From CAWATZ01 sp963784995 (GTDB lineage: Bacteria; Planctomycetota; Planctomycetia; Gemmatales; Gemmataceae), in NCBI GenBank assembly GCA_963784995.1, contig CAWATZ010000002.1:62001-126000 (forward strand): a stretch of 64,000 nucleotides of DNA, in the 5' to 3' direction. Made by a program: the position numbers and the translations under genes. The notes under the pieces are model-generated. The model was not told where the DNA came from and did no database searches. It saw nothing but the letters and a program-made list of their open reading frames with translations. Below are positions 31,275 through 40,039 of the stretch, piece after piece (the first letter of the stretch is position 1; each line of letters starts with the position of its first letter).

Positions 31275-32777
31275 ATGTACCGCTGCCGATCGCTTGCCCT
31301 TCTCGTTCTCGCTGGTCTTGTTCTCCCACTGCGGGCTGGTCCGCCGCAGCCAACCCTCACCCCCTTGATGCGGACGATCGACCTGAACGTGGGCGAGTCG
31401 CAGGACGTTGAACTGGTCGGCGGCATGAAGGTCCACGTCAAACTGCTCGGCTTGAAGGAATCCCGCGATGAGCTTCGCAACGCCGTCCGGAAAGCGGAGG
31501 TGACCGTCGAGGTGGGCAGCGAGAAGGTGTCGCTGGTCTCGGCGAATTACCGCTTGCCAGTGACCATCGCTGGAGTGCAGATCGACTGCCCGGTCACCAG
31601 GGGCTACCGCCTGAACAACGCGAAAGGCGTCGGCGGCGAAGATCCCTGGGGCCTGGACAAGGATGCTCGCCTGCGTCTATGGCCGGCATCTTCCCCCCTG
31701 GTCAAGCCCGGCACCTTCCGCTACCCGGCCCGGCAGCGCTGGTTCGCCAGCGGCACGCACATGGCCAATGAACCGTGCCACGTCGATGGCGGCGAGGACC
31801 CGCTGGTCAAGAGCATCTATTACCACTACGGCCTCGACATTGGCGGCGCCGAGGGCCTGGTCGAAATTGTGGCCGCCACCGATGGCCTGGTCGTCTCCTC
31901 CGGCAAGGCGGTCCTGCCCGGCTACGAGGACACCCCGCCAAAGACACGCTACGACGTGATCTACCTCCTCGATGAACGCGGCTGGTTCTACCGCTATAGC
32001 CATCTGCAAGTGATCAGTCCGGAAGTGAAGCCCGGCGCGAAGGTCAAGATGGGCCAGCGGATCGGCATCCTGGGCAAGGAAGGCGGCAGCGGCGGCTGGT
32101 CGCACCTGCATTTCGACATTTCCGGACGACAACCCTCCGGCAAGTGGGGCATCATCGAAGGCTATGCCTTCCTGTGGGAGGCGTATCTGCGCGAACACAA
32201 ACCGAAACTGCTGGCCGTCGCCCGGCCGCATCATCTGGCGGCGGTAGGTCAGAAGGTCGTCCTCGACGGCAGCCGATCGTGGGCCGCCAGCGGCAAGATT
32301 GCGTCCCACGAGTGGACCTTCCTCGACGGCAAGACCGCGAAGGGGGCCACGGTGGAACGCAGTTACGCAAAGCCCGGCGTCTACAGCGAGGTGCTGAAGG
32401 TCACCGACGGCGAGGGCCGGATCGATTACGACTTCGCCGTGGTGAACGTGATCGACAAGGACCACCCGGACCAGTTGCCGCCATCGATCCACGCCGTGTA
32501 CTCCCCGACGACCGCGATCAAGGCCGGCGATCCGGTGACGTTCATGGTTCGCACCTTCCGCACGACCGATGGCAAGGAGACGTGGGATTTCGGCGACGGC
32601 AGCCCGAAGGTCATCGTCCAGAGCGACGGCAACGTCGTGAAGCTGGCGAAGGATGGTTACGCCCGGACCGTCCACAGTTTCGAGAAGCCCGGGCACTACC
32701 TCGTCCGGGTGGAACGGACGGACCGCCGCGGATACGTGGCGGTCGCCCATCTGCAAGTTCGGGTTGGTGTGGACTAG
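31275..32777 (+). CDS. Secreted M23-family metallopeptidase with PKD-like domains
   Basis: A 500-residue protein: signal peptide (LALLVLAGLVLPLRAG), an N-terminal beta region, then a LytM/M23 fold with zinc motif HYGLDIGG (HxxxD, about residue 198), YSHLQ, and HLHFD (HxH). Two PKD-like beta domains follow (YSEVLKVTDGEGR; YLVRVERTDRRGY). The family cleaves peptide crosslinks of cell wall or other Gly-rich peptides; target specificity cannot be read, and in a planctomycete it may act on surface protein or thin peptidoglycan. The ATG at 31275 follows aaggaa. It is divergent from the kinase. Confidence 0.9.
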   Translation: MYRCRSLALLVLAGLVLPLRAGPPQPTLTPLMRTIDLNVGESQDVELVGGMKVHVKLLGLKESRDELRNAVRKAEVTVEVGSEKVSLVSANYRLPVTIAGVQIDCPVTRGYRLNNAKGVGGEDPWGLDKDARLRLWPASSPLVKPGTFRYPARQRWFASGTHMANEPCHVDGGEDPLVKSIYYHYGLDIGGAEGLVEIVAATDGLVVSSGKAVLPGYEDTPPKTRYDVIYLLDERGWFYRYSHLQVISPEVKPGAKVKMGQRIGILGKEGGSGGWSHLHFDISGRQPSGKWGIIEGYAFLWEAYLREHKPKLLAVARPHHLAAVGQKVVLDGSRSWAASGKIASHEWTFLDGKTAKGATVERSYAKPGVYSEVLKVTDGEGRIDYDFAVVNVIDKDHPDQLPPSIHAVYSPTTAIKAGDPVTFMVRTFRTTDGKETWDFGDGSPKVIVQSDGNVVKLAKDGYARTVHSFEKPGHYLVRVERTDRRGYVAVAHLQVRVGVD

Positions 32778-33039
32778 CTCAGATACCTGTTTACAGGCCG
32801 ATGGTGACATCCGTCCAGAAAAGGGCAAGCAGCACTGAACGGGGTCGGGCAGCGACATGGCCTCAGGCGCCCGCTGAAGGCGGTGTGTCGGACCGACGCG
32901 CGCTGGCGCCAGGGGAAGCCTGGGAAAGGAGGAAAGCGATGTAAGAAGCATCGAAGAACCTCCGGGCAAAGCGTAAATAGCGGGTGTTCCGAGCCGGCCC
33001 ATCCAGCCCCGAAATTGGTCTTGTCGTGGGAGCCCCTGC

Positions 33040-33262
33040 CGTGCGCGCAGGTGGGGGCCGCGCCTGCTCTCCCGTATTGGCTTGGGAGGGTGGTATCGTC
33101 GGGGTCTTGCTCCGCGACCTCCAGCGCTCGGTAGCAACGCTCGTCGGTGAGTAGCTGCTGGACTTGCCTGACGCAGGCACAGCCGAACAGCCTGAGTTTC
33201 TGGTCGTTGGGAGATATAAGGGACGTGGGGGTGTTAGTGCGCGGGTGATACACAGCACCCGT
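33040..33262 (-). pseudogene. Remnant of a planctomycete repeat-companion (TIGR02996-like) protein
   Basis: The translation keeps DQKLRLFGCACVRQVQQLLT and DERCYRALEVAEQ, a Cys-containing helix block that I associate with large planctomycete paralog families. Upstream and downstream coding loses all similarity to the type and no proper start is present. Family assignment is from memory and moderate. Confidence 0.5.
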
Positions 33263-33356
33263 GCGTGGGTCAGCTGCGTACTGGCGTGGAGGACGCCCGA
33301 AGCGCCAGGACGGAGTCGCGTTCCCCGTCTGGCGCTTCGGGTCAGTGCCGACCAGC

Positions 33357-33587
33357 TCAAACGCTGACTTGGATGGTGTTGCTGAAGCCGAGGATGCCGG
33401 CGTCAACGATGAGTCCGGTTGGATCGGCCTTGTCGAGAGTGACTTGGGCCGTGCCAACCCCATTGGTCAGCGACAACACGTTGGGACTGACGGGCTGGCC
33501 GTCGCTGCTGAGCAAGACCACGCCGCCGGTGAAGTCGATGACGGTGTTGCCGAACGCATCGAGGGCGGTGATTTGGGCCTGGAACAT
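33357..33587 (-). pseudogene. C-terminal fragment of an Ig-like surface protein
   Basis: 76 codons read as one beta-sandwich repeat: AQITALDAFGNTVIDFTGGV, then LDKADPTGLIVDAGILGFSN, ending IQVSV and a stop. This is typical of the last repeat of a large secreted multi-domain protein. There is no signal peptide or further repeat upstream, so it is most likely a truncated remnant. Confidence 0.6.
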
Positions 33588-33626
33588 GCAGCCGATACAC
33601 CAATCCCGGCAGCTAGAAATGCAAAT

Positions 33627-33828
33627 ACTGCATCCAGCCTTTGTAAAGACACAGAGGAGTGGGGGGGCCGGTTAGCCGCGACGCGGAGCCGGGCGAGCGC
33701 AGCGAGCCCGGCGCAGCGGAGCGCGGGGCCGGCCCCGCGCTCCGCTGCGCCGCTCGTTCCTCGCGGCTCCGCGTCGCGGCTAACCTGACCCACCCTCCCT
33801 CTATGTCTTTAGAAAGGCTGGATGCAGT
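33627..33828. repeat. Triply nested palindrome (family E core)
   Basis: Outer arms actgcatccagccttt (33627-33642) pair with 33813-33828. Middle arms gttagccgcgacgcggagcc (33671-33690) pair with 33765-33784. Inner arms gcgcagcggagcgcggggcc (33711-33730) pair with 33731-33750. The middle arm terminus gttagccgcgacgcg recurs at 54845-54905. Confidence 0.93.
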
Positions 33829-34080
33829 AAGCCCCAAAAACCAAACCATATTGACAGTACAAGAGGTAATTCTACGACCGGGCCTCACCCAAAGCGCAGG
33901 ATAACAACGAAAAAAAGGACCCCGGGGCCGAACAATCCGAGAAGGGCTCCCGCGAGGACGCATTTCAGTTGGAGAGAATGTCTGGGAGCCATGCGTGTCA
34001 CCGCTTCCACCGCGCGAACACCTCCATCTCTTTCGCCGAACAGAGACCCCGAACTCCTACCGGCCGGCAAGGCCGCTTGA

Positions 34081-35403
34081 TTACGGCATTTCGACGTAAT
34101 AGAGACCGCGTTGCCCCAGGATGACGAGCTTGCGGCCCTGCGGATGCACGAGGAACTGGAAGGATTCCTCGTTCTCCCGATTGAACCGATACGACTTCTG
34201 TTTCACCCCCTGGGAATCGCGAACGATGAGGGGATACGTTCGATCCTGGCTGAAGATGCGCTGCGCCACGGGATCGAGGCCGATCGCATTGGCCGGCCAT
34301 CCGCCGCTGATCCGCAGCGCGGGAGAGGCCAGGTTATCGCTGGCGTAAAGATACGTGATGGGACCACGCTCATTCCCAACTGTGGTCGGCATGCAGACCC
34401 ACTGGCCACCCGGGCTGAGTTGGATGACACGCCGGCAATTGCAGCCGTGGATCAGGTCCTCACTGATTTGTTCGCACACAATCTGCGGGCCGTTGACCTT
34501 CCAGCGAACGATGCCGCCGTTACCAGCCACGCAGTAGAGGCAGTGACCATCCTCGCTCAGCACCGGATAGGTCCAGCCGGCATCCCGGGGGAACGGGCCG
34601 ATGCGGCCGCGCTGCATCTGGTACTGAGCGAGATACCGACCCACATTCAGGTCGAGGACTCCGAGGGAGTGCATCGCCAGACCATCCTTGCCCGGGCCAA
34701 CGTAGGCGCCGGCAAAGCTCGGCGCCGACACGGCTCGATAGCCCTCGGGCATGGGGTAGGTCTGCCGGGTGTCGAGCGTGTCCGGATCGACAACAACAAT
34801 TTGGCCGCCCCCGGGTTTGGAGATCGAGACGAGCAGGCCCGCGGCGCTGGGCGACATCCATAGACAATCGCCGCCAAGGCTTCGGACCTTCAATTCCCTG
34901 AAACTGTCGAGAGCGAGCCGGCGTAGGGTGCCGCTCTTGTCGAGGCAGAAGAAACTCTTCCCGTCGGCCGACCAGCGGAGGCATGGCAACATCTGCTCGG
35001 TGGCGAGGCGGAAGCGCGTCACGCGCAGGTCGTCAATCGGGATTGGACCGGGAGCAAGAACGCCGACCGGCAATGGCGTGTTCTCCGTCAGCGGAGAGAA
35101 CGCATCTTTCTTCTGGATTGGAGGGACAGCGGGAGATGAGGGGTTCCTCGGTGGAACAGGAGGCTGCCACGGTTGAACGGGAGGTTGCCACGGTTGGGCA
35201 GGCAGGTTCGGATTGTGCGCCAACTGCTGGGGCGGTGGCGGGGAAGGTCGGCCCCCATCCCCGGAGGATTTGTTGATGGCGAAGTAGATGAGCGTTCCGA
35301 AGCCGACAACGATCAGGCCCACGGGGATGGGCCCGTACATGATTCCGCAGAGAGGATTGTAAGACCAACTCCACCCGCTGTCTCTCGACCTGCACCTGCT
35401 CAT
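34081..35403 (-). CDS. Membrane-anchored beta-propeller-like hypothetical protein
   Basis: A 440-residue protein with one N-terminal membrane helix (GPIPVGLIVVGFGTLIYFAI, about residues 24-43), a Pro/Gln-rich linker with duplicated PAQPWQPPVQPWQPP, and a C-terminal propeller with WD40-like blades (CLRWSADGKSFFCLDKSG; LWMSPSAAGLLVSIS; YPVLSEDGHCLYCVAGNG; IQLSPGGQWVCMP; FLVHPQGRKLVILG). The domain is predicted to face the periplasm. I chose the ATG at 35403 (MSRCRSRDSGW); an upstream start at 35481 is possible. No specific function is known. Confidence 0.7.
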   Translation of the reverse strand: MSRCRSRDSGWSWSYNPLCGIMYGPIPVGLIVVGFGTLIYFAINKSSGDGGRPSPPPPQQLAHNPNLPAQPWQPPVQPWQPPVPPRNPSSPAVPPIQKKDAFSPLTENTPLPVGVLAPGPIPIDDLRVTRFRLATEQMLPCLRWSADGKSFFCLDKSGTLRRLALDSFRELKVRSLGGDCLWMSPSAAGLLVSISKPGGGQIVVVDPDTLDTRQTYPMPEGYRAVSAPSFAGAYVGPGKDGLAMHSLGVLDLNVGRYLAQYQMQRGRIGPFPRDAGWTYPVLSEDGHCLYCVAGNGGIVRWKVNGPQIVCEQISEDLIHGCNCRRVIQLSPGGQWVCMPTTVGNERGPITYLYASDNLASPALRISGGWPANAIGLDPVAQRIFSQDRTYPLIVRDSQGVKQKSYRFNRENEESFQFLVHPQGRKLVILGQRGLYYVEMP

Positions 35404-35639
35404 GGGGATGTATCTCTCGATGCACTCGCGCAGGGTTGTCTGCGCTCCAGCATGGGATTCCGCGCCAACAAGGGCGTACACTCCCGATCTTACCTCGCTT
35501 TCTTGTATCCCCTGGCCAGGCGATCGTCAAGGGAAAAAGAAAAGGCAGCAACCCTTGTGTCAATGTCATTGAAGAAGCGAGCCGCGAGCCTGGAGCAGCT
35601 GGCAGGAGCCGAGGACGTCTACCGCCTGGCACCCTGATC

Positions 35640-35913
35640 ACCCGATGGCGAGGCCGTCCTGTACGACTGCACAAGCGGGCAAGTGCAGGCCCAGTTGGCC
35701 ATGCCGCAGAGCTGGATCAGCCAGCGCGTACAGTTCTCGGCTGACGGCGAGCGCCTGGCCGCACTCGGGTCCACCCAGGAGCCGGGGAAGATAGGCGACG
35801 GCGTCCTGCGGATCTGGGCGCAGCCGGGGCTCCAAGGAAAGCCCCGGGAAGTAGCCGCCATCAGCGCGACCTGGCGCGGGGCCGCGGTGCGGAGGGAAAA
35901 GAGGACATCCTAA
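35640..35913 (+). pseudogene. WD40-repeat fragment
   Basis: The plus strand reads GEAVLYDCTSGQVQAQLAMP, VQFSADGERLAALG and GDGVLRIWAQPG, the recognisable core of one and a half WD40 blades, then stops at 35913. The sequence before it lacks a start and further blades, so it is a fragment of a larger propeller protein. Confidence 0.6.
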
Positions 35914-36213
35914 ATAAATCCTCGAACAAATAAGCTGCTGCTGACCTGGCCGCCAGTTCGGCATTCCGTGGCATCAAGGCCCCAAACGCGGCCAGGCAGC
36001 AGAGCGATGCGTTGCGTGCGTTGCCCATATCGACGTCACATCAACCGATTCGCTCAAACATATGTCTGGAGTGCGCTTCGGTCACGTCAGACCGAGGTAG
36101 CTTGCCTCGGTCTTGTCGGACCGAATCCCTGCGGGAGAAGAAGCAATAACCACCCGGACCCGCGCGTCGAATTGCCCGTATCGTCATTGACTATTACTCC
36201 GGCACGAAAGATT

Positions 36214-36268
36214 GTAGGCCGGATTGCTAATCCGGCTCTGTGTTGGCCGGATTAGCAATCCGGCCTAC
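36214..36268. repeat. Perfect palindrome (23-bp arms)
   Basis: gtaggccggattgctaatcc... (36214-36236) pairs with 36246-36268, loop 9 nt. It lies about 195 nt upstream of the DUF1330-like gene. Confidence 0.95.
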
Positions 36269-36462
36269 GTGATCTTCTTCTTGCCGACGTAATAAGCTGA
36301 GCCATCTACCCACACCGACGAATATGCATAACATGGTGTCCGTATGGTGCCGCGGTCCCAGCGCCGATCTGCCCGCCACCGACTGAAGTCCAGGCCGAGT
36401 CGCAGCCATAACAGTCGTCCGGTTCTGCCGCATGGCCTTGTAAAGAAGGGATAACCGATCAG

Positions 36463-36795
36463 ATGAACACACTCGAATCCGCAGTCGCAGTGCCGGCCTA
36501 TTTTGTCGCCCTGGTCGAGATTCACGACCCAGCGGGATTTCAACCCTACCACGAACAATTTCAAGCCACTCTCGCGCCATTTGAGGGCCGGCTGGTTTCT
36601 TTCGGGGCCGCGATTGTTCCCTTGGAGGGGATGGACGGGGCGACAGCGAGAGCGGCTATTGTGGTTTTCCCCTCCCTCCAGGCGGGACGGGACTGGTTTG
36701 CATCTCCCGCCTATCAAAAAATAGCGCAGCTCCGCCAACGATCCGCACGGACCCGGGGCTTCTTCGTCGAAGCACTCCCCGTGCCGAAGCAATGA
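36463..36795 (+). CDS. DUF1330-like small protein
   Basis: 110 residues with a dimeric ferredoxin-like (Dabb-type) pattern: AYFVALVEIHDPAGFQPYHE at the start, GRLVSFGAAIVPLEG in the middle, and AIVVFPSLQAGRDWFASPAYQ near the end, matching the DUF1330 layout (YFV..v.v.dp..y..Y, then F.s...a..w..s..Y). The biochemical role of the family is undefined. The ATG is at 36463. It is 67 nt upstream of the nitrilase gene and probably cotranscribed. Confidence 0.75.
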   Translation: MNTLESAVAVPAYFVALVEIHDPAGFQPYHEQFQATLAPFEGRLVSFGAAIVPLEGMDGATARAAIVVFPSLQAGRDWFASPAYQKIAQLRQRSARTRGFFVEALPVPKQ

Positions 36796-36862
36796 AACAA
36801 GCGGGAGCGATTCTCCGTTCTACGTGCTTCATGCCCGCCCTCACTGGCCAAGGAGATTGTTG

Positions 36863-38332
36863 ATGAGAGTGGTTAAAGCCGCTGCGGTCCAACTCAGTCC
36901 CGTACTCTATAGCCGGGAAGGAACCGTCGAGAAAATCGTACGGACGATTCACGAACTTGGCCAACAGCAGGTGCAGTTCGCAACGTTTCCCGAGACGGTG
37001 ATCCCTTACTACCCGTACTTCTCGTTCGTCCAGTCTCCGCTGCAGAACATCGTCGGACCCGAGCAGCGGAAGCTGCTCGATCAGGCGGTGACGGTGCCGT
37101 CTGCTGCCACGGACGCCCTCGGCGAAGCGGTGCGGCAAGCGGGCGTTGTCGTGTCGATCGGCATCAACGAGCGTGACGGCGGAACCGTGTACAACACCCA
37201 GCTTCTCTTCGACGTCGATGGCACGTTGATTCAGCGCCGGCGGAAGATCTCGCCCACCTATCACGAGCGCATGATTTGGGGCCAGGGAGACGGCTCGGGG
37301 TTGCGCGCCGTCGATAGCCACGTCGGCCGCATCGGCCAACTGGCATGCTGGGAACATTACAACCCCTTGGCGCGGTACGCGCTGATGGCCGATGGCGAGC
37401 AGATCCACTCGGCGATGTATCCCGGCTCGATCTTCGGGGATTTGTTTTCTGAGCAGACTCAAGTCAACATCCGCCAACATGCCCTGGAGTCCGGGTGCTT
37501 CGTCGTATGCGCCACCGCCTGGCTGAATCCCGATCAGCAGGGCCAAATCATGAAGGATACCGGCTGCACGATCGGTCCGATCTCCGGCGGTTGCTTCACC
37601 GCGATCGTCGCACCCGATGGAACCTTGATGGGCGAGCCGATCCGCTCGGGGGAAGGGGTGGTGATTGCCGATCTCGACTTCACCCTGATCGACAAGCGCA
37701 AGCAACTGATGGATTCGCGCGGCCATTACAGTCGGCCGGAGCTGCTCAGCCTGCTGATCGACCGAACTCCGACCGCGCACCTGCACCATCGGATTGCGCA
37801 ACCCGCGTTATGCGCTGAGCATCCCTCGGCCAGCGGTTTGCCGACCCGAGTAATTCGCGTCCAGAGGTTCACCCTTGTTTCGTCCAGGCCATTCGACGAG
37901 ATCGTGCGAAGGCTCACCGCGACCATCGGCCGTCCAGACATCAGCGCGTTCCACGGCGCGATCAACTCGGCAACGACCGTTGCGGAGTTGGAAAGGGTGG
38001 TTCACGGGGCGATCGGATCCTCGGAGTTGATGGAGTTCGCCCGCTTCGATGCCGGCGAGGTTTTGCGCAAATCGCAGGGCGGGCAGGGGCCCAAGATCCT
38101 CCGTCTCGTCGTTGGGAATCCGCTCATCATGAAGGAGATGGCCAAGACCGTCCCCGATGCGGCAGCCTATGCGCCGGTAACGATTCTCGTTGATGAGCGC
38201 GCGGACGGAGTGCATCTATCCTACGACTCAATGGTAAGCCTGCTCGCTTCCTACGGGAGTCAGTCGGCTCTCGCGGTTGCCATGGATCTCGACGTGAAGG
38301 TCGAAAGTCTGCTGAAAACCGCTGCGACCTGA
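36863..38332 (+). CDS. Nitrilase-DUF302 fusion protein
   Basis: 489 residues. The first 300 or so form a carbon-nitrogen hydrolase (nitrilase branch) with the Glu-Lys-Cys triad: Glu in FPETVIPYYPYF, Lys in RKISPTYHERMIWGQGDG, Cys in QLACWEHYNPLARYAL. Residues about 335-489 match a DUF302 domain: the amino-terminal FDEIVRRLTATIGRPD and the core VVGNPLIMKEMAKTVPDAAA followed by VTILVDERADGVHLSYDS. The nitrilase branch turns organic nitriles into acids and ammonia. The DUF302 addition is unusual to me and may regulate or oligomerise. The ATG at 36863 follows aaggag. Confidence 0.88.
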   Translation: MRVVKAAAVQLSPVLYSREGTVEKIVRTIHELGQQQVQFATFPETVIPYYPYFSFVQSPLQNIVGPEQRKLLDQAVTVPSAATDALGEAVRQAGVVVSIGINERDGGTVYNTQLLFDVDGTLIQRRRKISPTYHERMIWGQGDGSGLRAVDSHVGRIGQLACWEHYNPLARYALMADGEQIHSAMYPGSIFGDLFSEQTQVNIRQHALESGCFVVCATAWLNPDQQGQIMKDTGCTIGPISGGCFTAIVAPDGTLMGEPIRSGEGVVIADLDFTLIDKRKQLMDSRGHYSRPELLSLLIDRTPTAHLHHRIAQPALCAEHPSASGLPTRVIRVQRFTLVSSRPFDEIVRRLTATIGRPDISAFHGAINSATTVAELERVVHGAIGSSELMEFARFDAGEVLRKSQGGQGPKILRLVVGNPLIMKEMAKTVPDAAAYAPVTILVDERADGVHLSYDSMVSLLASYGSQSALAVAMDLDVKVESLLKTAAT

Positions 38333-38391
38333 AGACAGGGCCACGAGCACCAAACGGTTTTTCGGGGGTCAGGTGTAAACATTGGGGTAGC

Positions 38392-38455
38392 ACACAAGCC
38401 CGGAGCGCAAGCGACGGGATTCGCTTGTCCCGTCGCTTGCGCTCCGGGCTTGTGT
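38392..38455. repeat. Perfect palindrome family F, copy 1 (28-bp arms)
   Basis: acacaagcccggagcgcaag... (38392-38419) pairs with 38428-38455, loop 8 nt. It lies between the nitrilase and sulfatase stops, which are convergent. It is related, with compensated changes, to 62352-62408. Confidence 0.95.
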
Positions 38456-38539
38456 CGCTTGCCATTGTTGGCAGAAACAGCCCTGGATACCGTTTGGTTA
38501 GCTCAGAGCTACCGGGCCACACAAGTCTGGCCTTAGATC

Positions 38540-38598
38540 TGTAGCCGCAAGCTTTAGCTTGCGTTGGACTTGTGCAGGCTAAAGCCTCCGGCTGCAGT
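38540..38598. repeat. Imperfect palindrome near the sulfatase 3' end
   Basis: tgtagccgcaagctttagct... pairs loosely with aggctaaagcctccggctgca. It lies 17 nt beyond the end of the minus-strand sulfatase gene and could act as its terminator stem. Confidence 0.65.
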
Positions 38599-38614
38599 AT
38601 TTGTCCCCTGGCCT

Positions 38615-40018
38615 TCAATCTTCTTCCCGCTGATCGCCCCCCGTCTCCTTTGGCGGCTCCTTGTTCACCTTGGGAAGATGCTTCGCCAGCTCCGCCTTGA
38701 TCGCGGCGAATTCCGGCTTCCTGGCCAGGTTGGTCCACTCCAGCGGATCCTTGACCTCGTCGTATAGCTCCTCGCCGCCGTCGTGGTAGCGGATGTAGCG
38801 CCACTTCTCGGTGCGAACCGCGTGGTTGTTGAACTGGAAAGTGGTGCGGGCCGGCCGATCCCAGGCGACGTCCGGCTTCTCCAGCAGCGGCCGGATGCTG
38901 ACCCCCTCCACGTGCTTCGGTGTCGGCAGGCCGCACGTGTCGCACAGCGTCGGATAGATGCTCATGAAGTCCACCGTGCGCTCGCAAACGCTGTTGGGCT
39001 TTGTCAGGCCCGGCACGACCCAGATCAGCGGCGCCCGGGTGGCCTCTTCCCAGAGGGTGAACTTGCGCCAGTGGAGCTTCTCGCCCAGGTGCCAGCCGTG
39101 ATCGCCCCAGAAAACAATGATGGTGTTGTCCTTGTAAGCGCTCCTGTCCAGCGCGTCGATCAGCCGGCCAATGTTCATGTCGGTGTAGCTGATGGCGGCC
39201 AGGTAGCCCTGGACCGCTTCCTTCCACCGGCCTGACTTGAGGATGGCCGCATGGTCCCGCTCGGGCTTGGCCATTTTCACGCCGGCGGGCGGCACGTCAT
39301 CAAGGTCCGTCTCCAGCACCTTCGGCAGCTGGATCTTGTCCAGCGGATAGAGATCGTAATACTTGCGCGGCACGAACCAGGGCATGTGCGGCTTGTGGAC
39401 GCCGCAGGCCAGGAAGAATGGCTTGTCGTGCTTCTTCCCCAGCTGGTCGATGGCCCAGCTGACGATGCGGTAGTCTTGCAGCTCCTCGTCCTTGCAGTCC
39501 AGCGGGGCGAAGCGGATGCCGCCGACGCCGGTGTCGTTGCCCTTGGGCTTGGGGTCACCGCCCTCCTTTTGCAGGTAGTCGTCCCACTCGGCGGGCCGGC
39601 GGTAGGCCTCGTGATAGATCTTGCCCGCGCCGCCGACCCAGTAGCCGTTCTTGCGGAAGTGCGTTGTCAGCGGCAGGTCCTGGGAGATGAGCGGCCGCCA
39701 GTCGGTGCCGTTGCCGTACACACCGCTGGTGGACGGCAGCAGTCCGGACATCAGCGCGGCCCGGGACGGATTGCAGACCGGCGCGGCGCAGTAAGAGCGC
39801 GTGAAGCGCACGCCGCGCTGGGCCAGGCGGTCGATGTTGGGCGTCCTGGCCTGGGGATTGCGGCCGAGGTACTGGACCCAGTGATTGAGATCATCGACGG
39901 CGATGAACAGCACATTGGGTTTGGCTGGCTTCGGCTTCTCGTCGGCTTCTGCCTTCAGTGGGACGAGAAGGACAGCTGCAACGCCCAGGAGGGTGAATCG
40001 GCTGCGATAGCGATACAT
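38615..40018 (-). CDS. Secreted sulfatase (Cys type)
   Basis: 467 residues with a signal peptide (FTLLGVAAVLLVPLKAEA). The formylglycine motif C-x-P-S-R is CNPSR in APVCNPSRAALMSG, and the metal-site start is NVLFIAVDDLNHW. The C-terminal GDHGWHLGEKLHW is typical of the iduronate-2-sulfatase/choline-sulfatase group. It needs a formylglycine-generating enzyme elsewhere. Likely exported to cleave sulfate esters from polysaccharides. It lies 21 nt downstream of a second sulfatase in the same operon. Confidence 0.93.
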   Translation of the reverse strand: MYRYRSRFTLLGVAAVLLVPLKAEADEKPKPAKPNVLFIAVDDLNHWVQYLGRNPQARTPNIDRLAQRGVRFTRSYCAAPVCNPSRAALMSGLLPSTSGVYGNGTDWRPLISQDLPLTTHFRKNGYWVGGAGKIYHEAYRRPAEWDDYLQKEGGDPKPKGNDTGVGGIRFAPLDCKDEELQDYRIVSWAIDQLGKKHDKPFFLACGVHKPHMPWFVPRKYYDLYPLDKIQLPKVLETDLDDVPPAGVKMAKPERDHAAILKSGRWKEAVQGYLAAISYTDMNIGRLIDALDRSAYKDNTIIVFWGDHGWHLGEKLHWRKFTLWEEATRAPLIWVVPGLTKPNSVCERTVDFMSIYPTLCDTCGLPTPKHVEGVSIRPLLEKPDVAWDRPARTTFQFNNHAVRTEKWRYIRYHDGGEELYDEVKDPLEWTNLARKPEFAAIKAELAKHLPKVNKEPPKETGGDQREED

Positions 40019-40039
40019 GATGGATCTCCAGTTTGGGGA

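Larger units (their letters stand above)
32778..34080. other. 1.3-kb region of decayed gene fragments
   Basis: No intact gene is seen. The minus strand holds two remnants (listed separately), then a triply nested palindrome at 33627-33828. The motif ccgctgaaggcggtgtgtcggacc near 32871 has a close match near 47137, in another fragment-rich gap. Confidence 0.7.
35404..36462. other. 1.06-kb gap with a WD40 remnant and a palindrome
   Basis: This region contains a decayed WD40 segment (35640-35913, plus strand) and a 23-bp-arm palindrome (36214-36268). The remaining sequence, including 35914-36200, shows no convincing coding pattern. Confidence 0.65.
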
